Positions 1-11,822 of a stretch of 64,000 nt of DNA are shown here, in pieces; the first letter of the stretch is position 1; the number at the start of each line of letters is the position of its first letter. The DNA is from Diplosphaera chodatii (Eukaryota > Chlorophyta > Trebouxiophyceae > Prasiolales > Stichococcaceae), in contig JAALGY010000061.1 in assembly GCA_032358165.1 (NCBI GenBank), positions 1,894,250 to 1,958,249 of the forward strand, in the 5' to 3' direction. The position numbers were made by a program, and so were the translations under genes. The notes beneath the pieces were generated by a model. The model was not told where the DNA came from. It saw nothing but the letters and a program-made list of their open reading frames with translations, and ran no database searches.

Positions 1-2430
1 TGTCAATGCCTGCGGGCGCACGGGCGCGCAGCACGTCGTCGGCAGATGCTCAGTGCTCACGCGGCTGCGGGCACCGCTACTTCAGCCCGCGACGCTGTGG
101 TCGCAGCGTGTCGGGCTTTTGAGTAAGCAGGCCAGCTCTTGAACACCCTGCTTCCAAGATGTATCCTGCACGCCTCCGGGGACAGCCCATCGCAGCAGAC
201 AACCCGTCCGCTGCGCACCTGCGGGGATCTCGATGTCCACGTTCTTGGGCTCGGGCACGCCCTGCGCGACGCGGATGGTGCGCTTGGCGCCGCGCGCCGC
301 CTCCTCGAAGCTGACCACCACCTGCGCGCGGATGCTGCTGCGCCGCCGCCGCTGCGCCAGACAGACGTACGGCAGGGTCACGGCGCTGTCAGGGGCTCTC
401 AGTGCGTTTCGTCGAAGGTCAGACCGAATGTTTGCCTATGCCTATGTCCCCTGATTCCCCGAGATCATCAGCTGCGCGAGCCGCTGCAGCAGGGTGAAAA
501 GGAGCATGCCGGCAGGCGACCAGCCCCTGTCACCCCTCCCGCTGGCATCTCCGGATCTGCTGCCTCCAAGCGCTGCCTGCGGCGAGCAGCTCCGATACAG
601 TACCCCTCCGCAGCCCTGACCCTGACTCACCGCGCCCCGGCCGCGCCCGCCGCCCGCGCCGCCGCCGAAGAACTGCGCCATGATGTCCTCCATGTCGATC
701 TCCTGCGCATTGCCGCCGGAAAACTCCCTGCAAGAACAAGATATACAGTGAGGTGTAGAGAAGTTGTCTGTGCTGGAGCTGGCCTTACTTCCATGTTGAC
801 CATGTTGTCGAGCAGCATATACCCAAGAAGGTGGCTCAAGAGGTAGTTTCTCAAGCAGCATATGCAGGTGTGCTGCATACCAGCGGAGGTTGTCGCCGCC
901 GCCGCCGGGCCCCCCGAAGCCGAAGCCCGCGAAGGGGTTGCCGGCGCCGCCGAAGCCGCCGCCGCCGCCCTCCCCCCGCTCCATGCGCTCGAAGTTCTCG
1001 CGGCCCACCTGCGCGGCGGCGCAGAGCAAAAGGGATTAGGGTTTAGGGTTCACTCAGCACAGGAGCCGCCGCAGCCGCCGGGAGGGTGGCCGCGCTGGGG
1101 GGCCGCCACGGCTCCCGGGAGCGCTCGGCCGGCTGCTGACAGGCCTGCCGCGTGTGCATGCCGGTGCGGCACGCTGCTCACGAGCCTCCACGTCATATCG
1201 CAATTGCAGGGTGTCCCTCCCAGCTTCGACGAAATTGCGTGCGGGCGGGGCTCACGTGGTCATACATCTCGCGCTTCTCCTTGTCGGACAGCGTCTCATA
1301 CGCCCGCTGGGCCTCGTGGTACTTTGCCTCCGCCCCCGGCTCCTGTGTGCAGATGCATCGTTTGCATGAGCATGCCTTGAGCGGCGCTGCACATAGGTCG
1401 CACCTGCTTTGTGCACACTGTGCCTGGGGGTTAACTTAGGACTGGGGACCTGCCGATTGCCGTCTGCACCAATCACAGCACCAGCCAGTGGATGACTCCA
1501 GCCGCGATGCTGTGGCCTTGATGCATTGAACAGCATTTGACATATCCAACGCTCTCCCATCCGGCATGCTGGAAGGTCCCGCGCGGGAAGCACACAGCAA
1601 CCAGCCCTCGCACCTTGTTGGTGTCGGGGTGGAACTGCTTGGCCTTCTGGTAGTAGGCCTTCTTGATGTCGGCGTCGGACGCGCCCCGCTCCACGCCCAG
1701 CACCCTGTAGTAGTCGTCCGCCAGCCGCGCTGCAGCATGCCACGACATGGCTGGTCAGGCATCCAGCGACAGGGGCTGCAGAGTTTCACCGGACTGCGAG
1801 CAAGTCCTGTCACTGCTCGCCCAGCCCACTGGCAAATCCTTGGCGATGAACCGAAGCTTGGTGGTGCAGGTGCTCCGCTCCAAACGCTGCACGAACTGGG
1901 GCCCAGTTGCGGCAGATACCCCGCCAAGTAACATGTACATGCAGCCGCACACTGCTTGTAGCAGCGCCAGCACAAGCACACAAGGCACAGACCTGAGGAG
2001 GTGTGGATGCCACGGCAGCGTGCTGCCAGCTGTGACGCTCTGAAACCCATCCCCTGCGGCCCGCAAGCCGAGGGGCCGTCATGGCCTGATGGCTGCCGCA
2101 GGCCGCCGCTGGCGTCTGCTGGCAACGCCCACGAGTGCAGGCCCGCCGCCGCAGACGTCGCAGCCGGCAGCGCGCCCTGGCTGCTGCTGCTGACGGCCTC
2201 GCCTGTGCACCTGCATGAAGCGTCCACTGCTTGCACTGCTGCTCCGCATCACGCAGCGCCGGTGGTGCATAGCATTGCACCCTGAGAGGTGTGCACTTGG
2301 ATGCATGCCTATGAAGGTTGGCTGAGCCTGTGGACAGCACCAGCTCCCTTACAATTATGAAGACGCACCGCAGGGCTGTGCAGGAGCGCAGGATGCCAGC
2401 GAGGCTCCGACTCGCCACCCGGTGCGCCAT
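1..2430 (-). CDS. Mitochondrial DnaJ/Hsp40 co-chaperone (3'-truncated by window edge)
   Basis: J-domain co-chaperone that would stimulate a mitochondrial Hsp70. Exons read on the minus strand at about 2430-2370, 2220-1997, 1729-1614, 1342-1256, 1008-881, 727-631, 337-219 and 9-1, joined by GT-AG introns in frame. The first exon begins [17 protein letters not shown], and exon 2 holds RGIHTSS, a typical mitochondrial presequence cleavage context. Exon 3 starts the J domain ([15 protein letters not shown]) and carries the HPD motif (FHPDTNK); exon 4 finishes it ([14 protein letters not shown]). Exon 5 is a Gly/Phe-rich linker ([15 protein letters not shown]). Exon 7 starts the C-terminal substrate domain ([18 protein letters not shown] ... 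VDIEIPAG). The exon entering at base 9 continues it (GID). No CxxCxGxG zinc-finger repeats lie between these parts, so it looks like a class without the zinc finger. The real 3' end is outside the window. Identity is firm; exon 1 and the acceptor near 337 are less sure. Confidence 0.88.
1033..1050 (+). repeat. Short interstitial telomere-like motif (TTTAGGG type)
   Basis: About two and a half copies of the plant/Chlorella-type telomere unit (ATTAGGGTTTAGGGTT). It lies in the DnaJ intron between the exons at 1256 and 1008, about 25 bases before the acceptor on the minus strand. It is too short to be a telomere remnant with confidence. Confidence 0.5.
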
Positions 2431-3268
2431 GCCGCTCAGCCGAGAGTAGTAAACCGCTGAACACCCCTTTGTGCTGCTATGCCGTCATGCTGCAGCGATC
2501 GTCTGAACGTGTCAATGAGCGCGCTACCTGCTGCTGCTGATTGCGGGCGTCAGCTGCTGGCAGCTAGCTGCCGAATGTTCCGACATGCACAGGTCAGGCC
2601 GACCTAAAGAAACCCGCTCCAAAAGCGGGGTTGCCAACTTGGGAAGGGTTCCCTGGGCAGCAGCTTTTCAGACCTGGATATCACGATCTGAGGGTCTGCA
2701 AGAAACACACGGATGCCGGAGTGCACGGATGCGCAGTGGTTTTTAGTCGAAAACTTGGTTGTTTTATATGGCTCCCCAGCAATGAAGATGTTGTTCGTGC
2801 AACAATGCATACGCGAAGGGTTCACAGCTTGTGGGTGCTGGTTGTGCGGACAGTCTGGGTGGGCAGCGAGCGGCGGGCATGACCTAGGGCTTTCAGCCGT
2901 AGGAAACACGTCAACAGCCGTAGGCAGGCAGCGTATGGACAGTGGCATGATGCATGATGCAGGCGTGCGGAACAAATCACCATTGCAACCGCTTGCATCA
3001 GAAGAGCTAGCCTAGTGACGTTCTTCTGCTGTTGCTCGTGACGACTGTGTCGTGTTGGATCAATTTGGTCATACACTCCAGCTGGTCACAACATTATTTG
3101 GCCCGAGTGGTCTTTCACGGCCTGCAAGAGTTGCTGACAGTGTTGTGCTGTTTGCCAACCTATTTGAGACGGTTGCAGTATTTGCGCTCTTCGTCCGCTG
3201 CGGGCGTCGGAGGATGTGTTGCATTGGTAGGGCTGTGATGGCTGAGTAGGGCGCGGCGCAGCAGGTCC
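2431..3268. other. Intergenic, divergent promoter region
   Basis: This stretch separates the divergent DnaJ (minus) and membrane-protein (plus) genes, so both promoters should lie here. It is visibly richer in A/T than the flanking exons, notably around 2740-2800. No convincing coding exon, RNA gene or TATA box could be assigned. Confidence 0.5.
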
Positions 3269-5116
3269 ATGTATGACATGGCGCTGCTGCTGACGTTCGC
3301 CGACACCCGGGTGGAGGCCGCCTACCGGCACCACTTCTCCGCCGCCCAGCTGTCCCTGGACGTCGTCTTCAATGCCGTGCTGTCGGCGGTGACGCTCAGC
3401 AGCACCGTCAAGTTCTGGCGGGAGTGCACGCCCCTGGAGAAGGTGCGCCTGCAGCCTGAAGCTTCTTGTTCCGTGGTATCAGTCACGGCACTGCAGCTCA
3501 GGGTGTCAAGAATTACCAGTGCCGCTGACAGCTGATGGCACTGGCGGCAACGGCCTGGCGCAGAGTGTGGAGGCTTTCACCACGGTCTGCGGCAGCCTTC
3601 TCAGCATTACCCTCGCCGCGACGCAGGTGGTGATGCCGTGCATGGTGGCGGTCAGCTGCGCGGTGCCGCTGGCGGTCTGGCTGCGGCGGGACGCCTTCCT
3701 GCACCACCGCGAGCCGCTGCTCGCCTTCAAGGTGGGTGCTGGATGGCGCCGTCCCTGGCGGCGCCTGCCGGTATCAATGGAAGCACCGCCTGCACTTTCG
3801 TCGCGCACTGGGTGGGATCTTCTGCCAGCAAGGCACCCGTCAAGGATTCATCTCTTTGGAATTGATGTACCCGTCACGCAGCCAGGTCTGATGTGACCCC
3901 GTTCATGGCACATGTGCAGCACCTGGGGGAGGCGGTGGTGATCGCGCACGTGATGCCGCGCAAGGTGCACCTGTCGCCGCGCGACTACACCACCTTCCTC
4001 ATACAGTGGTGCGCCGCCTGCCGCTGCTACTGGATGACTGACCTACCGCCATCCATATTGGTTTGTTTTAGTGTGCCCAACACGCACATGATGCAATGAG
4101 CCAAACCATCTACAGCTGCTCAGACCCAGAGTACGCTTGTCGGAACCGCATTGTGGTGCGCGCTGCAGGCTGCTGTTCGCGCCGCAAGTGGTGTGGCCGA
4201 TCCTGGGCATTGGCTTCCGCTTCCTGCTGCCCGCCTTCCTGCCGCTGCAGGCGATCTACACGGCACTCATCATCGCGTGCAACGGCCAGCTGTACGACGC
4301 GCTCCAGGTCAGCAACATGGAGCATGCATAACCTGCATTGCAGCACCTCAATCACAGTGGCTTGTGTATGCCTGTACCAGGCCACGGTTGCATGTTCCCA
4401 AATGGCTGTGGCCTCGCCTCAAATTTTGACCTTGTTGCTGGCAGACTGCGGATGAGCCCCAATCTGACAACTTCCAGATTGCATATATCGTGTCTCATCA
4501 ATGCCTCGGTTTCTCAGCGCAGAGCGCGTACCCGGAGTACATGCAGCACTTCCTGGGGTGGCCGGGCGCCAAGGCGGCGCTGGGGCTGGGCGCGCTCAGC
4601 GACAGGGCGGCGACGCTGGCCGTGTGGGCCACGCTGCAGTTCGAGCTGGCCTTCGCGCTGCCCCTGTACGCGGTGAGGCTCCCGCTGGCCGCAAGCCGGC
4701 GGACGTTGCGCCATGCTGGCGGCACCTCACGCTGTGCTTCGCGAGGCTATGTGCTCTGCTGCTGATCTGCGGTGATATGTGACTATGACTGCGTGTCTTG
4801 AGGCACCAGCTCCTGGACATGTCTGCACTGCTCGCTTCCTTTGCAGGGCACCTGGTGGTACGCTGCGTTCACTGCCCACAGTTTCATTGGCTGCACACCC
4901 ACGACAGTGCGGCTTATCTCATAGGTGTTCAAGTGGGAGCTGCACGACCGGCAGCGCTTTGGCAAGGCGCGGGCGGAGCGGCTGCCGAGGGACCAGACGC
5001 GCGTGCGCTTCGGCCTCGCGCCCATGGCGCCCGCCTGGCGGCTGTGCCTCATCGCAGCTTCCGCAGCAGCGCCGTTCGTGGCCACGCTGTGGGCGGCTTG
5101 GCAGGATGTGCGGTGA
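3269..5116 (+). CDS. Predicted multi-pass membrane protein, unknown function
   Basis: Six exons join in frame: 3269-3442, 3564-3731, 3920-4008, 4169-4307, 4523-4672 and 4925-5116, giving about 303 residues ending ...LWAAWQDVR. Phases match at every junction (0, 0, 2/1, 0, 0), which supports the model. Several hydrophobic stretches look like membrane helices: SLDVVFNAVLSAVTL, GSLLSITLAATQVVMPCMV, VVWPILGIGFRFLLPAF, TLAVWATLQFELAFALPLY and CLIAASAAAPFVATLWAAW. The loops are basic (ELHDRQRFGKARAERLPR near the C terminus). It begins MYDMALLLTFADTRVEAAYRHHF; an in-frame stop lies just upstream, so either this is the start or a further 5' exon joins here. I do not recognise a family. Multi-pass proteins of this general look are often lineage-specific in green algae; that is inference. 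Confidence 0.7.
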
Positions 5117-5967
5117 CGCCGATGCATGAAGACCATGACGCTTCAGTGACCGACGGCCAGCGGCATGGGTGCTGACTAAATGTGCAGCTTGATGTTGAAG
5201 ACCGCCGCAAGGGCGACGCGTGGCCAATAAGCTCGTGGTTTTCGGGAAGTATGTGCTTGAAACACTGATGGCGTGGGGCATTTGAAGGATGTGTCCAAGC
5301 AACAGATGGAATAAGTATTGTGTGGAAACAGTTGCTGACAGGCCTTCTCCTTGTGAGTGTCCTGTGTGATTGCTTGACCGAAGACGTTTGCGTGCTCCTG
5401 TTGGCACTGCTATCTTGCAAAATTGTACAGGCTTTCAATGTACTTGCTCTGCCGCACAGTGAGATGGAAGCATCGCCGCCTCAGCATATGCCAAAGCAGT
5501 TACAAATGCACCATGCAAGCTCGTGTTCATGGAGCCAGAGCAGCGCCTCCTCTTCGACCATTGCTGGGATGCTGGTTGATGGAAGGTCTTTCACCAAACT
5601 TATGTTCGACCTATGCCCACATGCTTACCAAGCTCACCACATTGGAGCTGGGGACCAAAGCATTTCGGGATTCTCGTCATACCGAGAGCAGGCCACCATG
5701 GCATGCTCACAGTCTGCATGTATCGATGCCGCACCTGTAACAGAAGTAGCTGACAATCACGGTGCACCAAGACATTGCTTGCAGCGTGTTGCACTGCAAA
5801 AGCGGCCTGCTTTAGAGCATCTGAGACCTGATCTGAAGGCATGCAGGAGGTGCAGAGGCATCTCACGCCATATAGCGCTGCGTTCGCACCGTTGGGTTGC
5901 ATTGAGCATATGTCCCGGCTTCATCGTGCATGTTGACATTGGATTTGCGGCTCATTGTGTCGGCCAC
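5117..5967. other. Intergenic
   Basis: This lies between two tandem plus-strand genes. One reading frame stays open for about 900 bases across it, but it lacks an ATG at its start and shows no recognisable domain. I see no other feature; the promoter of the TPR gene should be near its right end. Confidence 0.45.
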
Positions 5968-8900
5968 ATGGCGGCAACCGTGGTGCCCGCTGTGGTGCTA
6001 GCGGCCGCAATCGCTGCCGGCGTCCTCACTGCTGCGACCTCAAAGTTGCGGCAGCGTTCGTCGTCGTCATTGCACGCCAACGGCGAAGAGGTGCATGGCG
6101 GCGGGACGGTCGTCATTCATGCATGCAGATGTAGTCGTGCACAGCACTTCCCAGCAGTTGGATGTGGTGGAGTGGGTGCTGACCCATCCGTAGTGTGCGC
6201 TGTAGCCCCCAGAAGGTGAGGAGAAGGAGCGCCTCGTCGGGCAGCAGGGGCCTGCGGCTGGCTCCGCAGCTGGATCATCTGAGCAACGGTGCGCTTGGCG
6301 TCCTGCGGCTGGGGCTCTGATATCAGCGTCAACTAGTTTGATTGACATGCCCAGGCCATACTGTTGAGAGCTCGTCATGCAGGTCTGAAGCGCTGCCGCT
6401 GGCCATTGCCGCGGCGCTTGCTGCAGCCGTCACAGCAGCCGTGCTGCTCACCTACTTCTACTGGGGACCAGGTGTGGACCGTGCATGCATCAGTGGCATA
6501 TCACAACTCTGCGCTGGCTGCGTCGACACAGCAGCTACGGCAGGCGGCACCCTCTTTTTCATCGCCGCTGCTGGCCATTGCTGCTGACACCTCTTGCAAT
6601 TGAAATTCAAAATGTCGTGCAGCTGGCGGCACCGAGGTCCCGGGGCCCGGCCGCTGCAAGCAGCCCCCCACTATGCGCCAGCGGCTGCAGCACGCCGCAC
6701 GGCTGGGCTTTACGCACCACATACTGACGCGCTCTCAAAAAGCGCAGCACCTGTTCGACCTGGTGAGCGGCTGCAGCACGGTGTCTGGTTTCTCGCGCGC
6801 GCCCAACGGCAGCGGTAGCTTGATCGCAAGCTGTACAGTGCCAGGCATGAGGTGGCAGGCCTCCTGCTGTGCTGCAGGGCATGGTGCAGGCGTGGAACTT
6901 CAACCAGCACGAGGCGCACGCGGCGTTCTCGCTGGCGGCGGATGAGGATCCCACCTGCTCCCGCTGCTGGTGGGGCGTCGCCTACGCACTGGGGCCCGGC
7001 GTGAACAGGTGCCCCAACATGTCAATGTATCAACGGGTCCAAAACCCGATGTGCAGCTTTGCAAACTTCAGCCACTCTGGCTCCCGGGCCTCCCGTTGCA
7101 GTGCTGCCCGTCATCCCAGTGCAGGAGGTGCCGGGTGTGGCAGGGCGGCACTGCTGTGAAAGTCCTGGTTGTTCCTGTAGGGAGCATGTGCCGGCGCCGA
7201 AGGACTGGCCGTCCTTCTCGCCCCGGGACTACCCGGCGGCGCGCGCCGCCGCGCACCAGGCGTGGCAGCTGGCGGAGGCTGAAACGGGAGCCCGACTCCG
7301 AGGTACCCCGCTGTAATTTTCAGATGTTTTGATGTAACTCCATATGCATTGGCTAGTGCGAACACAGGCAGGCAGTACCTGGCAAATTCAAGCCACAGCA
7401 CAGAGAGCCGTTTCACAGTGTGCCTGGGTGCCCTGCGATCAGACACTCCCGCTGGTTGAGTTGGCCTGGTGCAGCGCCCACGGCACCCCGGGCACGGCTC
7501 CTGGGCGCTTGCTCCGGGCGCTGACGACCCTCAGCTGCCTCGCAGCTGGCGCAGCGGGATGCGCTGTGGGGGCGGGCAGGGCTGCAGCGCTTCCGGACCG
7601 GCTCGGATCGGCAGCCGGGGCGGCGTGAAGCGGAGGAGGAGTATGCGGCGCTTGTGGAGGCCATCGGTGGGCTGCCGCCTCCCGGCCACATTCCAGAACA
7701 GCATGAGACTGCAGCTGGCGTGCACGTCCGACTTCCACTGCAGGCTGGCGGCCCGGACACCTGGCTGCATGCTGCGTACGCGTGACAGCGGCGGGCAGAC
7801 GCCTCTGGGATGACGTCCGATGTTTGCTGCAGGCGAGCGGTACCAGGACGCAGATGCGTTCGCCGTTGCAGCGGAGACGCGGATGAACCTGTCGCCGTGG
7901 GACTACCACCTGCCCGGCAACCAGACGCAGGTGCGCAGCTTGCCAGCCTGCTCGCACCCTATGCAGCTGTGCAGGCAAGTGAGAATGGCGCACTGGCACA
8001 TCTGCCCCCTGACGATGCCCTACAGCGGGCACACCCCAAATGGCACTCGCGACCAACGGCTCGACTGTCAAAACGTGTGGTGCTGGTCTGTGCATCAGGG
8101 GTACCGGCTGCGGCCGAGTGCGGCGGAGGCGGAGCGGCTGATCGGCAGGGCGCTGGCGCTGGCGCCGCGCCACCCCCTCGCCGCGCACCTGCTCATCCAC
8201 CTGTCCGAGGCCAGCGACCCCCGCAGGTCTGCCCACATTGCATCTTCACAGCACCATTGTAGCATGGCTGCACAGCCGTGCTACCGTTGGCGTGCACGAT
8301 TGCTCATACCCCTATGACAAGCCAACGAGTTAAAAGCTGTCGCAGTGCAAAGAGCAATTCCATCATGAACGTGACTTGCACACGAGGTCTTGCGACATAG
8401 TGTGGCAATATGCCGGCGACGCAATGGTTGCCAGCATGTCGCTGGCCCCTCTGGACTGGAGCCAGAGACTAGGAGCCAGTCGACCTGATTGCTGACGATG
8501 CGCACCATCACAAGGCCCAGCCAGCGTGTTCTCTGGCCTACAGCTGCTGCTTCGACCCGCGCAGCTGCAGGGCGGCAGAGATGCCGGGTTCGGCCCTGTC
8601 CTGCACCGCACCGGCACAGCTGCAGCCACGCGGCCACATGCGCCTGCCAGCAAGCGACGCCGACCCTGCACCGCGCACCCCCCGCAGGGACGCCCCGCTG
8701 TCGGCGGCCCGGGCGGAGGGCGCGGCGGAGGCCCTGCTGGACAGGCGCAGCCCGGCGGCGTCCATGGGCCACCTGCTGCACATGCCCAGCCACACGTACG
8801 TGCGGGTGGGCCGGTACCACGACGCCACGATCTCCAACATCCGGTGCGCTGTGCGCCGTCGAAACATGTTGAACACTCTGCATCAGTGGCCTGGCTGCAC

Positions 8901-11822
8901 ATCTGTGCGGGCCAAGAGCACGGGGTCACAATCGCAAAACTTTGTTGTGCTTTCAAGCCATGCCGTGCTGGACTTCTGCACGGGCTGCCTGCATCTGCTG
9001 CCAGGGTTCGAGGCTCGAATGCAGTGTGCTCTGCAGTCTCACAGGGACTTCATTATCACAGGGACTTCATGTGTGTGCACAGTCATGTTGCAGGGCATAT
9101 GAAGCGGATGAGGAGGACGTCAGGTCGTGCCGCGTGCCGTTCGAACCAGGTGAGGAATGCATCAGCTGACGGGGCAAGCATGCTGCAGGCTTCCTGGCTG
9201 CAGAGCGCCGCTGTGACCAGCTGCATCTGAACTCGGGTTCAGCTTGAGCGTCTGCCGACAAGGCGTCTGACGCCCAGCGGCTGCCCTGCCCGTGCAGAGC
9301 ACAACACGGACATGCTGATCTACGCGGCGGTGCAGAGCGGGCAGTTCAAGGTGGCCCGCACCTGGGCGACGAAGATCCGGTCGCACCAGGAGGAGCTGCA
9401 CACCGCGGCCTTTGGCGACGCCAGCCGCCCCTGGACCCACCTGCCGCTGGTCCACGTGCGTGCCTCAGGGTTTAGGCTTTAGCTTAACTTCCCGTATTCC
9501 GGCAACCGCAGGACCCGTGGCTCAACCGCTCAGTCATGCATGAAGCTGCCGTGTGGCAGCAGCCGTCCTGAGGCGTCACACCCAGCTGCACAGAACACAC
9601 GGCGCCGTGCATGCGGCCCGCGTTGCGCCTGCAGCTGCGGCTGGTGTGCTGTGGGGCTTGGTGCAGCTGGTGAGCAGCTGCGTTGCTGTCTGCAGGCGGC
9701 GTTTGGGGACTGGCAGTCGGTGCTGGCGGTGCCCGCGCCGGCGCCCAGCGCGCGGGACAACTGCCCCACCCCGGGGCACCACAGCATGGCCACAGCGGTG
9801 CGGTTTCAAGGGTTGAGCTTGATGGGGTCAGGGTTGCGCTTCCACGGCTACCAGCTGTAACACTGATTTCAGACAATGTCTCGTTTGCGTACTTTGGGAT
9901 TCCGGCAACAGCAGGCGCCCTGCATCTGTAGCGGCGGCAGATATGCTGGCAGCTGAGCATGCACGGCGCTGCCATGATGTGGTGCAGCAGCCCAAATGCA
10001 TAAGCCCCTCTCTGTTCAGGGGCATCTTGGTGCGGTTGTTCACCATTCCCTGGCAGCTGTGCTGACGCCAGCCCCAATCCGTGGAGCAGATGGTGGACTT
10101 GGCAAGCCCCGCTGCGGACTGAACGGGTTGGCAGCCATCGCATGCCTCCCTCAAGCAGCATGACCTGGCTGACTAGGTGTGGCACTACACGCGGGGCCTC
10201 GCCTTCGCGGCAAAGGTCAGGGCTGCAGGCGGGTCAACCGCGGAGCTGCAGCTGGTGGCGGACGAGCAAGCCGGCTTCGAGGTGCGTCATGCACTCTACA
10301 TACCTGTTTGGTGGCTTGCACCCGCGCCATGCTGAGCTCGAACATCAGGCGATCGGCGCCTGCTGAATGGCAGGCTTTGTGTCATCCCATGGCAGTTGCC
10401 TGATTCCAACTCGCACAAGGTCGCGCTGCACTTGCTTCTATCAGGCGAGCGTGTTCGGCTAGCTCTCAGAACGTCACTGACCTATTCGACTGCCACAGGC
10501 GGCGGCTGCCGGGGTGCCGCAGGAGGAGGCCACGCTGCCGGGGGAGTGGCCGGGCATCTACGCCTGCGACCGCCGCAAGCTGCTGGCCGTGTACAACGGC
10601 ACGCTGCGAGCGGCGCTGGCCACGCTGCACGGCGATGTGGTGACAGCAGAGGTGTGTGCCTGGCACAGGCTAGTGCAAGCATATTTGATATAGAGTGCAC
10701 CGCTTTGGTACCTTTGCTTGTCCCGCAGACCTCAAGCAAGAGCGCCAAGCAGCAGACAGTGTGTGGTTCCAGCGCTGGCCCCATCAGCATCCATTGCACA
10801 CAGTCGAGCCCATCTGCAGGACTGCTATCGGGTGCGCACCCTGATCACAATGCGCTGTTGTTGTACTCTGCGCAGGCAGAGCTGCGGGCGGCGGTGGCCA
10901 CCGAGGACGGCATGGGCTACATGGAGCCGCCGCGGCTGTACCGGCCGGTGCGGCAGTGCCTGGGCGTGCTGCTCATGGCGCAGCAGCGTTCGGCCGAGGC
11001 GTGGCAGGTGAGCTCGCAGCTGGCACGGCCTGTGCTTTCCTTCACTGAGCCGTGACACTATGACTCAAGTGGGTCAAAGGTAAGATCGACGCGGTGGCAC
11101 TGCACATGTCCTGCCTGCTGGGCGCCCTTATGCTCACAGCGGCTGCTCCCCAATCTTGGGCGTCGTGCAGGCCGACTGCTGGGATGATCACGGTCCCCGT
11201 GGCTGTATCAGGCTGGCACTGCTGGCAATGTGGAATGCCCGGAGCAGGCGTGCCACGAACGGCAGCAGCAAGAGCGTACCCCGCCGCTGTCCCGCAGGTG
11301 TTCCGGGAGGATCTGCAGATCCACCCTGGGGCGGGGCGCTCGATCGCGGGCATGGCAAAGGCGGTGCGGGAGCTCGGCCACAAAAAGGTGGGGGTGCCGT
11401 ACTACACCCAGCAGCGCAGACGCACCCTTCTATAGGTCGTCGCCAGCGCCTGCACAGCACTCGAGCTTTGTTATAGTCAAGGCTGTGCGGGCGCCAGGAG
11501 CAGCAGCAGGCGCTCCTGAACTTGTAGCTTCTGTATGGGTCGAGAACCCTGTCTGGCACGCACCCACGGCCTGGGCAGGAGGCTTCAGGTCGCAGCTGGG
11601 GCATGACACAGGGGCACACCGCCCTCATGTGCTGGTGTTCAGGAGAGCGACGCAATACTCAAGGCGCTCCATGCGGAGCCGTGGCGCCACGCGGACACGC
11701 CGTCGCGGCCGTGCCCCGGCTTCCCGCGGGCGCCGGCGGCAGGCAGGCAGCAGGCGGCGCAGCCAGCGGCGGCAGATGGGACGTTGGAGCCAGGGGTGCC
11801 AGACCCCACGGCGGTGCCCTGA
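5968..11822 (+). CDS. Tetratricopeptide-repeat protein with N-terminal membrane segment
   Basis: Large TPR-superfamily protein of the kind with repeats such as AFSLAADEDPTCSRCWWG and VALGPNxN-like motifs, known mostly as uncharacterised bacterial and plant proteins. Exons joined in phase: 6369/6376-6471, 6623-6762, 6878-7008, 7181-7302, 7535-7666, 7833-7930, 8099-8226, 8688-8843, 9094-9149, 9298-9455, 9696-9797, 10177-10281, 10499-10651, 10876-11007, 11298-11387 and 11643-11822 (TGA). Family-typical segments are seen in order: GFTHHILTRSQKAQHLFDL, MVQAWNFNQHEAHAAF, RMNLSPWDYH, RALALAPRHPLAAHLLIH, GHLLHMPSHTYVRVGRY and YMEPPRLYRPVRQCLG. An exon near 6376 encodes a strong hydrophobic segment (LAAAVTAAVLLTYFYWG), so the protein is probably membrane-anchored or carries a targeting signal. 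The ATG at 5968 opens another hydrophobic peptide (MAATVVPAVVLAAAIAAG), but its splice to the next exon does not fit cleanly, so the true first exon is uncertain. The last about 40 residues are Ala/Pro/Gln-rich and probably disordered. Confidence 0.82.

Noticed and set aside
5320..6219. A 299-codon plus-strand open frame
   Set aside because: It begins with GTG rather than ATG, spans intergenic DNA, has no domain and a mixed composition. Only its end (from the ATG at 5968) may be the first exon of the TPR gene.
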